Positions 23,670-35,266 of a DNA stretch of 64,000 nucleotides are shown one piece after another (positions within the stretch are counted from its first letter, which is position 1; the number at the start of each line of letters is the position of its first letter). Source of the DNA: Paramacrobiotus metropolitanus (lineage: Eukaryota > Tardigrada > Eutardigrada > Parachela > Macrobiotidae); contig NW_026570232.1 in assembly GCF_019649055.1 (NCBI RefSeq), positions 1,054,001 through 1,118,000 of the forward strand. Direction: 5' to 3'. Under the pieces are notes generated by a model, which did not search any database, was not told the DNA's origin, and worked only from the letters and a program-made list of their open reading frames with translations. The position numbers and the translations under genes were made by a program.

Positions 23670-24790
23670 ATGGCTCGTAACTGCGGTGACCGGAGAAGCT
23701 TATGTCCAGAAATCTCAACAGGAAATGCGGATGTGATACGTACTGGGCAGGATTAGTAGCATGGAACGATTCAGACAGATGCCTACTTATCGAGTTTATG
23801 CGCTACAATACTCAAAGTTATAGTGAATGAATTCCGTTTGAATTTTAATGCAGACGCTGTGTACACTGGTTTACATAACATTATATTTTTGATAACGATT
23901 AATTTCATGATGGGCAGACGTTGTATTATGTATGCAATACTTGCGTAAAATTTGCAGTTTATACTTAATATTATATATGTGAAGCAGTTACAGTATACTG
24001 TAACATGCGTCCACGGTCCACTGTGTTAACTCTTTTTAATTGTCTTTGCATAAACGTGATTGCTGACAACTTGGCACAAACGGCAAGGTCGACCAGGAAT
24101 GACCAGGGGCAGGATCCACGCATCTGCTGTGTTATAGAGAATTAAAGCATATTATTCCAGTTTCCAGTTAAGACAAGCTACTTTGTGCGAGCGGAAGAAG
24201 CAAGGGGCATGACATTTTTCCGTTTGACACTCAACTATAACATTCATGTTTTTCAAGTCCTGTTACGTACTACATACATAGTATACACAGGCACAAATAC
24301 TTAGTAGTGTGGCGTAAGTGTATAAACCGATGTTATTGAACATATTATTGTGATCCTTGTGAATAAGTCGACAAACTAAACGCGCGCGAATAATTAAATA
24401 TGACCAAAATTGTTGCACGTAGGAAAGTTCTGCTAATTTTGTTCTTTTACTTGCTTGTGTCCATCTAGAAAGTGGCAGCAATAACACAATTACAATACCA
24501 CAAAACACCGGCAAGGAACAAATCCAGAAGTCTACATGGAAAATGGTTGATATACTAAAATAAAAACAACAAATAAAAATACAACCAACTAAAATAAAAG
24601 AAAACCAAATAAAAATTAAAACAAAAAGCTAACAAAAACCCAATATTTGTAGGTAGGTAGTAATACCACAAGAGAGCAAAAACACCAATTAAGTATTTAC
24701 TGTAACGACACCCAAATGTCTGCTAAGCTGATCTCGTCCTTTAATACCACACCAAAAAGCCCCCCGATGACACTACCGTTGCGCGGCTGT
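23670..24790. other. Intergenic, convergent 3' region
   Basis: No coding exon seen. An A-rich stretch lies at 24540-24640. Confidence 0.45.
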
Positions 24791-26563
24791 TTATTCATCG
24801 ACATGCCTGCGCGAGATCTTTAGTTCCATGAAATGCGTGCTGTACTCGCGGTCAGCGACGCTGACAGTATGTCGTCCAGCTCGCAGTGAGCCGTATGTCG
24901 CCTCCTTATAAGCTCCGTCAATGTACGCTTTCACTGGCAGACCACGCTTTAATATATCCATGGCTCGAACGGCCTTTATGCGCTGCCGGATACCCCCTTT
25001 ATCCTTAGCGTTATCCATTTCATACTCGTGTGAGAAATCAGAAACGTCGTTTCCCGTGACGGTTGCCGGATACCAGTAGCCGTTGTTGTACAAGATAAAA
25101 ATCTTCTCCATCGGTTTGTACGTGTATCTCGACGTGAGGCGATACATGAAGTGGCGCCGGGGCTCCACAGAAAATTCCAGCGCGGGCTCTTCACTGGTTG
25201 AATGTTTACTCAGTAACACCCGCGACACTTCTTTGTCTCTCAGTAGACCACTCTGCAAACGAACCACACAGCGGAATTCATCAACACGGTAATCTGTTTA
25301 GCAATTTTCCAACCTTAACAGGCCCGTTGGCAAGTTGGGCCTCATTCAGCAAGGCAAAGCGCACAAGGAACAGTGCAGGACCCAGCATCCGGCGGCGATT
25401 TGCGGGTGACGGGGAGAGCTTCTTGCGAGCGCAGGCGGCCGCTGCCCATCTAAACAACCAGACAAGCATAAAGAAATACCGAACGCACTGCACCTTTAGT
25501 GCTTCAAAAAGGGCCGCTTGATGTTTTAAAACAAACCGGGCCGAGAGACCATAAGGGAACATTTTGCACATAGACAGTTGCTGCGAAAAACACGCTGCCA
25601 CTACTTACTTTTCCACAGCCGTGTAGACGAAATTCTCCCTTGCCGACAGTGTGTTGCGCTGCAGAATTCGCTCCAGCGTTTTCCGCTCCAACTGGGTGAA
25701 GTGTGCCGACTGGAATACCGCCTCGCTGGATGCATCCACCACGTCCAAGCATGTCTCCACCACAGGATCACAATCCGGAGACCAGCGTAACGCCTGCAAA
25801 ATCGCGCAGTCGTCACACACTAGAAATTTGGAATAAGGCTGGTGAGTGCCTATCTCGAATGCCGGCTAAAGCCTAAAGGATTTTAAACAAAAATAGACCG
25901 AGACAATTATGGACTATCTTGCCCATGCTTCTTGAATTGTCCGGTTCCCTGTCACAAGCAAAACTACGAACTAATGCTTAGACCTACATTTTCCAAGTAC
26001 AGGAGGCAATTGTCCGCGTCGAGGTCGTTGAGGATGAAGTCGGTGCAGCGCTCGGCCAACCAGGGCAAATCGTACTTGTCGGCACAGTACAGCGTCTGTA
26101 CCGCGTTCTCCGGCAGGAGATTGTCCATCGCATCCGTGTAGATGTATCTGGAATGCAGAGAAATGAACCCAGCGTACGTAACTGCACAGTATGGGGTGAG
26201 CGCCTGCCTGAGCAGGTTGTCGAAGGCATCAGGAGGGATGTCCGCGATGTCGATGGCAGTGTCACACCGCTCGGCCAGGCTCCCATAGAACATGGTGTGG
26301 AACACGTCGCTGCTGATGCCGAGAGTCAACCTATAGCCGAAAAGCAGCGTTTATAGCGCTTTATTCACTGGTTATTCATTGCGAAGGCAACGTCGTGCTT
26401 ACTTGTGCGCGCGGAACCTCTTGACTTCGCCACACAGGCGTCCAACTGCAAATTCCACATCGCTCAGCTCACTCTTCGATAAGGCATCCTTCCAGCGACC
26501 GCTGGCCTGGGAGACCGTGCCGCGACGTTGGGAACTCACAAAGGGTGCGGACTTCTGCGCCAT
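24791..26563 (-). CDS. BTB-BACK domain protein, BTBD1/2/3/6-like N-terminus with unusual C-terminus
   Basis: Six exons: 26403-26563, 26208-26330, 25984-26147, 25609-25819, 25314-25449 and 24791-25252. They sum to 1257 nt, 418 aa, all in phase. The BTB fold (about residues 26-135) includes LSDVEFAVG, FRAHK, SSDVFHTMFYGSLAE, IPPDAFDNLLRYIYTD and TLYCADKYDLPWLAERC. A BACK domain (about 140-250) includes AILQALRWSPDCDP and LERILQRNTLSARENFVYTAVEKWA. Such proteins usually act as cullin-3 adaptors. The last 150 residues do not look like the PHR domain of BTBD relatives. They contain ILYNNGYWYPATV (about 318-330), reminiscent of a Tudor/SH3-like barrel. Intron 2 (26148-26207) uses a GC donor, is 60 bp and has no stop in frame. 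AATAAA overlaps the stop codon. Confidence 0.85.
26148..26207 (-). other. 60-bp GC-AG intron, in frame and stop-free
   Basis: The donor is CAG|GCAGGC and the acceptor is attccag|A. Removing it restores the conserved BTB stretch NLLRYIYTD. Keeping it would insert 20 residues without a stop, so retention would still give a protein. Confidence 0.65.
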
Positions 26564-27968
26564 ATAATGAGAATTGCTGAGAACAGGTCTTTTTGGAACT
26601 GAGAGAGGCGAGTACACTGAAAAATCAAACTTGTCTAAAAACGGAAACGATGCATTCGCAGTCTTAAATCGCAGTTACGAACGACAAATCCCAATTAGAG
26701 TCACGTATCGCGGTAGCCGATTTCTGCTAGAAATCAAAATGCAGTTTTCTTCTGAAGATAAGATTCATTAAGAAACAAATTTAAGCATAACAACAAACAT
26801 GTTAACAACTGAAAACTGAAACTGCCACAAAACACGAAATAAGGACTTTCAAAATTCAAAACTAGAACAGGACTGAATGCGCCAGCAGAGAAAAGCTGCA
26901 GATGTCTCCCCGAGGGTGGTTGCGTCATGCGTGGTATGTTTGGCTATTTAGTACAGTATGTAGCCCGGCGGGACTCGACTCAGTCGACTGGAAGCTGGTC
27001 ACTGTGTGGTCAGTGGTTAGTTAGTGTGTTAACTGGGCGAGTGCCGCCACGGAAGCTCGACAACACCAACGATTTTCCCGGCTTGGAGAAATGGCCATTT
27101 ACTTAGTGTCAGCTGCTTTTCTGTTTTCTACGTCTCTGGACGAAATGCGGTAGTAGTAGATCAAGATAAAAGTTACTTACCGTTACGTAATGAACTTGTT
27201 TAAATAGTTCTGATCGCATTTTCTATTTAATTTACGTGATTCCCGCCAAGCTGATCGGCCAGCTTCAAACTACGGTTCAGGAAATAAATAAATTTTCCTG
27301 TATGTAATTGTATAATCATAGATAATATATATGGTAGTGTGACTAGTGTCCCAAATCCCGAATTTTTGCAAATGTACTGGGTAGACAAAACGCAGCCCCG
27401 CTAACTTTGAACCGAAAAATTAAAAAATACAGTCACTGATTTTCCTAAAGGTAAGGATTAATCTAACCTGGACTTAGAATACGTTACTTACAGTAACTCA
27501 ATCTTTTCAATAAATTTTGTTCAACAAGTATTTTGCGGAACAGTGAAATAAGGTACATGTATTTGTTTCAAATTTCGATCAAAACGGAAAGCATTTTGAA
27601 ATTTTCGGTTCCGTAGTAATTTAATGAAACGACTCTTTAGACAGAGTAAATCGAATGTCTAACAATTTGTCACGCCTAGAATAACTCATAATAACTCGTA
27701 ACTCGGTTGAAGCAATGTTTTGCCGGTATGATGGCGAATACAGTGTATTGTACATGTGTACCGTACCCTGTGCCTTCGATTATTCTCTCCGTTTCGTTAC
27801 TGTGTATAATTTCTGCATCCGTGTAAAACTGAATCATAATAATTTTTGATGATGAGCGATTACCAAAATTTTATTACAGCAGATTAGATATACTTTCCGT
27901 CGCCGTTTTTCATGGTGGTATATGTGGTTTTCAAGATGCTGTGATATTTCGAAGCGTTATATAATATC
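26564..27968. other. Intergenic between divergent genes
   Basis: This holds the upstream regions of the BTB gene (minus) and the transporter (plus). No coding exon was recognised. Core promoter elements could not be assigned with confidence. Confidence 0.45.
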
Positions 27969-30909
27969 ATGGATGCTGAGCTGCTGCTTTCTTTGACACA
28001 GAAGAAATTCCCCGGACGGTTCCAATGGATGCAGTTAGTGATTTTGAGTTTGCCGCTGATTTTGAGCGGAATGAGCGATACCGTGGTAGTATTTTATGGC
28101 TTAGAGCCGATGTTTATGAAAGTGAACATCTCCGGAAATTCCAGTACCAACCGTACAGTGCTGTTACCGTTCAGTATGTTTCGTTCATCCAACGCTTGCG
28201 CAACGTTTGGTGGAGGCGAAAGTCTGGAATACATCTACCAGGACCAACAATGGTCCATCATAGCTGACGTAAGTTGAGCGTAGAAGGCTGATGTTATAAT
28301 TATTACAGCAACTATACATCTAACCAAAGGTCAAGCAAATTGAGCAGGCGCATTAATTGTTTGACCGCGCTTTCTGTTTATGTAGATGGGTCTCATTTGT
28401 GAGAAATATTGGCTACTTGCCTTTGCAACTACGATATATTTTCTTGGTACGTGACGCTTTGTTCTACAAATTACCGAATACACTGCTTTTTAGCACAGCA
28501 AAAATTTTACTGTAGATGCATTACGCATGAATATCGGTCTGGATATACTGGAAATTTGAGTTATCGAATTACTCAAACATATCCACTGTATTTATCCCAG
28601 ACTTCCGGCAGTTTGATTTTTAAAGGTCAACTCATCGGAAGCTTCTTTAACTGGACAGCGGATGTTTATGGCCGTAAAACGACGCTTTTGTTGGCAACAC
28701 TGTTGTTTACCTGTTTGAATACAGGACTAATATTCATCGCTGATTATGTCTTATTCAGTATTCTGCGTTTCATTGTCGGCTTCTGCAGACAGGTGACAAT
28801 AATACTTAATTTGCTAACCTATTATTAGTTCTACACGGAACGAAACAGATTTTTAAGTAGGATACTTTTTATATCTGAGGCGTAAGGTGCAGTTATTAAA
28901 GATACTTTTGTCTGTTATTGATGTTTTTAAAGGATACATAGAGTAAATTAACAGTGTTAGTAACTACTGTATCTAATTGCGATGCATTGTGTGGTTGCGT
29001 TACAGGCATTAGGCAACATTGCCTTTGTATGGATCTCTGAGTGGATTCCAGCAAAGCAGCGCAGCAGTTGGTCGGCGGTATCCCAAATCTCCTACATACT
29101 CGGAATGATCATTCTGGCCTTGATTGCATATTTTCTTCAAAAATGGTATTTCATCCAAGCAGCATTGAGCGCGTTTGCCGGCGTTGCGTTGGTGCTTTTA
29201 TGGTAAATAGGAATTGCAAATTAGCTTGTTTCCGGACGCTAATTTAATCGTAATAGTAAAAGGTCATTTGGATTCGTAGGTTTGCTCCAGAATCTTTGCG
29301 ATGGATTCTGTTGCAAAGGCAGTATAGCCGAGCGGAGAGGCTATGTCAAAAAATTGCAAAAATTAACGGCATGAACGCGGAGGAGAAAATTTGTTCCGCA
29401 TTTGAATATGAATCGACGGCGTCTATTCTTAAACGTAAAGGATCGTACTTCTTCGCTTGCTTGTCCACCCGAAACATAAGAAGATTCACTGCACTCTGCT
29501 CGTTTGTATGGTAAATATATTACGATTTGAAAAACGTATTGATGCTTCATTAACAATTTTTCCCGCGAATATAACAAGTGAGCGATCAACGAGTACAATA
29601 AAATGCAAAGCAGGGCAAAAGATACTGCACGTTTATATGAAATGTTCTGTGCATTCAGATGAAACGCAAATTTGTATTGATAGGATGGGACTGCAAGTCA
29701 TTTATGTTGGCTTAATCCTATTCATCAACAAACTCCTAGGGAATATTTTTCTAAATTCCGCCATAAGTGCCACCTTGGAACTCATACCACGAATACTGCT
29801 CATATTGCTGTCCACAAAGTACGTTCCACTTACAGTTACATATTGGTAACTATATGTACTATATAAAAAATACGCGCTGTTCAGCATTCTTCGACGAATT
29901 TATTTACAATCCCCATCACGATTACTTCAAAAATTATGGAAGTTTCAACTGGCTGGCTTTCTGATTATAATGATACTCGTAGATACGTTTTCGGCAACCG
30001 CCCATCGCTGATGTTTTACACCGGATTGGGAGGGATAATTGCACTAGTTGCCGGCCTGGTCCCATCCAGTATTTTGTATTACGGGCCTGTTGTAACTGCG
30101 TTGGTGATGATAGCTCGGATGGTCATTTCCAACTCGGTCTCCGTTATGTACACGTACGCTTCGGAGTTGTTCCCAACGGTGATACGAAACAGCGGAATGG
30201 GCGTATGTTCAGTTGCTATGCGGATAGGATCAATGGCAGCGCCTCAAATTCTGCTACTGGTAATTTTATTTTAAATTAACCGCCAAATATGTACTGTAAT
30301 CCAGACTGTTTTCTATACATAGCAAATTATACGATGTAAAGAAAAAATGTTTTATAAACGTTTAATTGTTAGCTAGAAGCTTTAGCACATGGATTTAATT
30401 TACACCGCAAACTTACAAGTTAATTCCAGAATCATTATCAAATAAAAATTTGAAACTGTGGCAGAACAGTTTAAACAGAAAATATGCTAGAACCTTTGAA
30501 GTTATAAAATTATTCCGTAATATTTCATTTACAGGGAGACTTAGGTGACTATACCGGACTTCCACTGATAATAATGGGAATATGCGCATTATGTGGCTTC
30601 TTTGCTGCCGCTCTCCTGCCGGAAACGCAGGGAACTAAACTAATGACAACCGTGGAGGAAGCCGAGAAATTCGGCGAACAAAGCTGGGCATCATTCATAC
30701 AAAACGTGGACAATGCTAAAATGAAAATTACACGATCTAAATCCGTTGCATTTCAAGAGAACCATTCAAAAGTCGACGGTGAGTGTGGACCGTCCAAAGG
30801 GGATGTTACAGAAGTGTGTGGAATTCAGGAGCAGAAAGTTGTTATTGTTAAAAAGAGCAATAGCTTGCCTGATACAGATAAAATCTCCGTGCTTAGTATG
30901 GAACCATAA
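27969..30909 (+). CDS. SLC22-family organic ion transporter (MFS)
   Basis: Eight exons: 27969-28268, 28386-28450, 28612-28792, 29006-29202, 29280-29510, 29684-29818, 29983-30259 and 30535-30909. They total 1761 nt, 586 aa. It shows the SLC22 layout: TM1 after a short cytosolic N-terminus, a large outer loop with N-glycosylation sites (NISGNSS, NRT), the loop motif WTADVYGRK after TM2, FAPESLRW after TM6, YTYASELFPTVIRNSGMG around TM11, and PETQGT after TM12. Members move organic cations, anions or carnitine across the plasma membrane; the substrate cannot be read here. Exon 2 offers two donors, G|GTACGT and AC|GTGACG. Only the second keeps the frame (FLGTLIF). The cytosolic tail is about 85 residues, with Lys/Ser-rich segments. 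Confidence 0.88.
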
Positions 30910-32167
30910 CTTCATGATCTACTTTCTCTTCCTATAATACGACGTTTTATGCTCGCTCGCTTCCACTGTTGTGGTTACTCTAGATTTGGATGCTTTGGAT
31001 TATCCATGTGCAATATCATTATTAAATTTGCAAACATTATTAAAAACAGCTGTTATAATGTTGTGCTTAGCTTGGTAGGATAATGTGACCTATCGTACAT
31101 GCGTATGGAGTAATGGAGGTACATAGATAGTTAACAAATTTTTTTAACATTATTATTATTACTAACCATAAGATTATATTCTAAGAGCAGTTATTATTTC
31201 AGATCAGTCATTTTCCCAGTTGACACTTGCAGCTGCCATACAAATGTACCTGCTTATACGACCATATTTTCGCAAACGGTAATCAAAATATGTGACCTTT
31301 CGGCGACGTAACCGAGTCGCCATTTTACGTCAATAAATACCGCAAATCAACCACTGCCACATTTTATTGTGCTGCAGTTGACATGTCACTGTATCCTAAA
31401 TCCGCTGAGGCCCTTAAATTTTTATATTGGAAAACGGCAGAACTGCAACCGTTTAATTTTCTGTAAAAGGTACGTACGGTTAAGTTAGTGAGATTGGTTT
31501 AACAGATTTAGCATATGTCACGTGTTGGCCGACACAGAGGAACGCATCTGTAATTAGGTTTCTCGACCGTTTTATCTAGGAAATGTTTCATGTTGTTTGA
31601 TTAAGGGTTGCCCAGCGTAATAAATTGTTTGCTAACAATTAGCTGGTAAAGCAAAATTCAACGTAGTTTCTGTAATATACCATACTAATAACAACCCTAC
31701 TCTGTCTGCAAATAATAACCTGGGAGCGAGTTACCGCTGCAGTCAGAAATATTACTACGAGTACCATACGACTAGTGTACATGTATTCCGTTATCCGCGA
31801 CGTAATTACAAAGAATTGTAGTCAAACCAGCACGGTGCCTGCGCACTCATACTGCGTAATACAATAAAGATGATCCGTAATTTCAGAAACTGCCTGAAAT
31901 TAGCAATATTTATTACCTATACTAACGACCCGGAAACAAATAAATGCAGTGATATTAATGACATGACAAAATGCGGCATCGTAATGCCACCGGCACAAAC
32001 GCAAATCCGCTACATATAAGCCATTCCAAAACACAGCATCAGCCATGCAACAGGCAATCACAATCATTGTTTGTATACAAAGAACTTGTTATCTGATTAT
32101 CCATCCCGAGTCGAGGGAAAACGCCACATTGTGAGTGTATTTAAAGAGTATCCAATCTCCAGCGAAG
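30910..32167. other. Intergenic, no gene recognised
   Basis: The transporter's 3' region and the monooxygenase's upstream region. Only short frames were seen. Confidence 0.45.
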
Positions 32168-34782
32168 ATGCCTTTTTCACGCGATACCACCGGCAGCCGG
32201 CAGGTTTTGCGTGCTTTCGCCCGGCGATTATCCGAACTCGTAAGCATGGCGCAAGCCGACGACGGGCAGAGTAGCCGACGACCTTTAAAGGTCGTGATCA
32301 TCGGTGCCGGTGCGTCGGGATTGTGTGCCCTGCGACATTTTGCCAACGATCCAAGATATGATTGCGTCGCGTACGAGCAATCACCGGCCATCGGTGGGAT
32401 TTGGAACTATCCGGAAGGATGCGAGGAACACCCCAATGCTCCCCCAACATCGCCGTACTACTGTCGCACGTATCGCGACTTAATGTAAGTGATGCCGCTG
32501 CATTCAGACTACGGTTTTCTTAGAAAAACCCGTAGACGCAGTAACGGTTTGTCATTTTACTGCTGGTTTCCCGGTTTCGTTATTTATGAGTATATCACGT
32601 GTACGACGCACTGTTTTCCGCCGGAGGTTAGTTTGTGTCATCAATGCACTAGACAAAACACAACAATCATATTATTAACCTGATCGTAAGATTTCACACA
32701 AATTCTGTTTTACAAGAAGCTGAAGTCTCTGGCAAAAAGTTATTAATATCAGCCGGCAAAGATTATTGTTATATGGTACTTAATACTCGTATTTCTTAGT
32801 AAAAATGTGTACGAGCTTGCTGTAGCGCCTCTTTGAATATCGTATCAACGCGTTTCATTAGCCGGCATTTCCTTAATTACATGAATTTGTAGGACAAATT
32901 CCCCCACTGCACTAACCCACTTTCCCGATTATCCGATGCCACCAGACACTCCAAATTTCGTACATCGGGAAGTTGTGGTGCGCTACCTAAACGAATACTG
33001 CGACCATTTTGATATCCGGAGCTGGATAAAGGTCAGTCACTTTGCAGTTCACGTAGCCAGATTTTGCAGAAAAATAGTTTTATTATAGCTTCGCCATCAA
33101 GTTATCCGTATTGAACCTGTGGAAAATCTTAAAGATCCAAACTGGCCGAAATTCCATGTCACCTCAATGGATTTAGAGACTGAAAAGACTGAACAAGTTG
33201 TGGCAGACATTCTCTTGATATGCAACGGGTACGCAGGGTGTGGTGCAGTGCAAATGACTTTACAACTTTCTTCTAAGAAACTGCTGTATATCATATTCTA
33301 ATAATTTTCAGGACGCAACTTATGCGGATATCATTATTTGACATTAAATATCTATTTTGTTTAGGCATAATGGAAAGCCCAATATTCCGCTCCTGCATAA
33401 TATCGAACAGTTCAGAGGATCGGTCATCCATAGTGCGGAATACCGAGTACCGGAAGTCTACCAGAACAAAAATGTGGCCATTATCGGAGGAATGGTTTCT
33501 GCTAATGATATCGCTTGTGCGCTGCTACCAGTTGCTAAAAAGGTAAATATTTATGCTAAACATAATAAAAATTGAATTTTTCATAAACATTATCAGCCTT
33601 GAAAGGTTTTAAAGATAAGTTACGCACCGTACTGAAAAAAGCTAATATATGGTATTAGCATTTTATTTAAATACGGTACGGTACGACTATAATTACTTAT
33701 CAGCAATATGGTTTTAGTATAATATCTGTACTTGTGTACGCTCATTTATGCATTACATAGCTGTGCTATTTGTTTTAGATCATACTGTGTCGACGTGTTT
33801 TTCAAGAAGTTTACAGAAAGAAATTTTTGCATGTGTTGGAAACCACATCGGCCGTGACTTTTGGATCAGACCACATCATTCTGGAGGATGGCACGAAAGA
33901 GAACATCGATGCAGTTATCCTAGCCACTGGATTTGACTACGATTTCCCATTTTTGACACCGGAATGCCGAACGGAGATTCTGCGTGGACGTGTTAAACCG
34001 TTGTACCGACATTTAATCCATTGTGAGTTTCATTCGATGGCTTTCGTTGGCCTGTTCAACGTGGTTCCCTTTCTTGCCGCCGGTGCCGATCCGCAGATCC
34101 AGTACTACAAAGCTGTCGTAGAAAGAACGGTTAAACTTCCTCCAGTCCCGAAAATGTTTGCCGAAGTGGACGAAGAGTTCAGTCAACGTTTGGCCAAGGG
34201 TTTCAAACCGCACTGGGCCCATAAAATGATCAATCAGGTGCTTGTTACATATTACATAAGCAAAGATTGCATACACTTATGCAGATGCAGACTACAATAT
34301 ACAGGTATATGTAGCTAACATCCGGTGATACTTATAATATTACAAACCGATTATGAGAAATTAGTAATCGTTCTATTTTACACTACCTAGTCGAAGCGTA
34401 AAGTCATAGTGGTGCTTTTATTTAGGTTTGGCCGTACATTGACACACTGGCTAAAGAAGCCGGTTTCCCCACCCACAAAGCCGGTTTTCCCGCCATGTAC
34501 AAAGATAACGTGGAGTGCATTCTCAAGGCACCGTGGGAGTACCGCGACATGGTCGAAGAACGAATCGCGGCCGAGCGAGAACGAGCCAATCGCGAAGGTC
34601 GCCGATTTTCCCAGATTTACGGCATCCCCAATAGCGAACCCCTGGAAGCGAAAAATGCCGAACTGGGCCGAGGCGGATCAAAAATTCCGGACATGTCGAG
34701 CGTACCGGATGGACGTAGAATGTCAAAACCACAGATACCAACCGGCGAACGACGACCTTCCCTTATGCAGGTTAATGAATAG
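32168..34782 (+). CDS. Flavin-containing monooxygenase
   Basis: Six exons: 32168-32484, 32893-33031, 33089-33228, 33365-33542, 33779-34237 and 34426-34782. They total 1590 nt, 529 aa. The FAD-binding GAGASG (about residue 48) is followed by GGIWNYPEG, NSPTALTHFPDYP, the family-identifying motif FRGSVIHSAEYR (F-x-G-x3-H-x3-Y), an NADPH Rossmann motif (GGMVSANDIA) and ILATGFDYDFPF. FMOs use NADPH and oxygen to oxygenate soft N or S centres in drugs, amines or metabolites. The C-terminus is hydrophilic with no membrane anchor, unlike vertebrate FMOs. About 39 residues precede the Rossmann strand and are Arg/Ser-rich (RAFARRLSEL), resembling a mitochondrial presequence. A second Met (MAQADD) after it would give the cytosolic length. 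All intron phases agree. Confidence 0.9.
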
Positions 34783-35266
34783 AAAAGCAGTTTTATGCTG
34801 GGGTCATCGAGTGGGGGATGCAGTTAGAAACGTTGTGGTTATCGGACTGAGCAATATCCATTATGTTATGCTTATTCAATGAATAATCGATATCTTTCAT
34901 TATTTGCTTTGCTGGGTGTTATTAATTTTGTCAATGTTCTTGCACTGAAATTTTTAACAATGTAGGTGCACATATCATTCGCTTTTTAGCTAGGGTGTTA
35001 AATAAGATCCATTAAACTTGATTATTCGTTAGACTGTTCAGTAATCGTAATCACGTTTTCAGGTTTGTTATGAGCTTGTAACAAGGTTTGAAATTTCGAA
35101 ACAAAAAACATGTATAAAATACAATAACATATAATATACGCATTCATGCACTTGACGAAACGAAACAGACTAGTATGAGCATTATGACAACGTTAACGAA
35201 GACCTTTTATATTAACATCTAGCGATATTGAACTTTTCCCACGGACAGGCAACAAAAGACAAATGC
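34783..35266. other. Convergent 3' region
   Basis: A 484-bp gap between the monooxygenase stop and the mucin-like gene's stop. No coding signal was seen. Confidence 0.5.
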
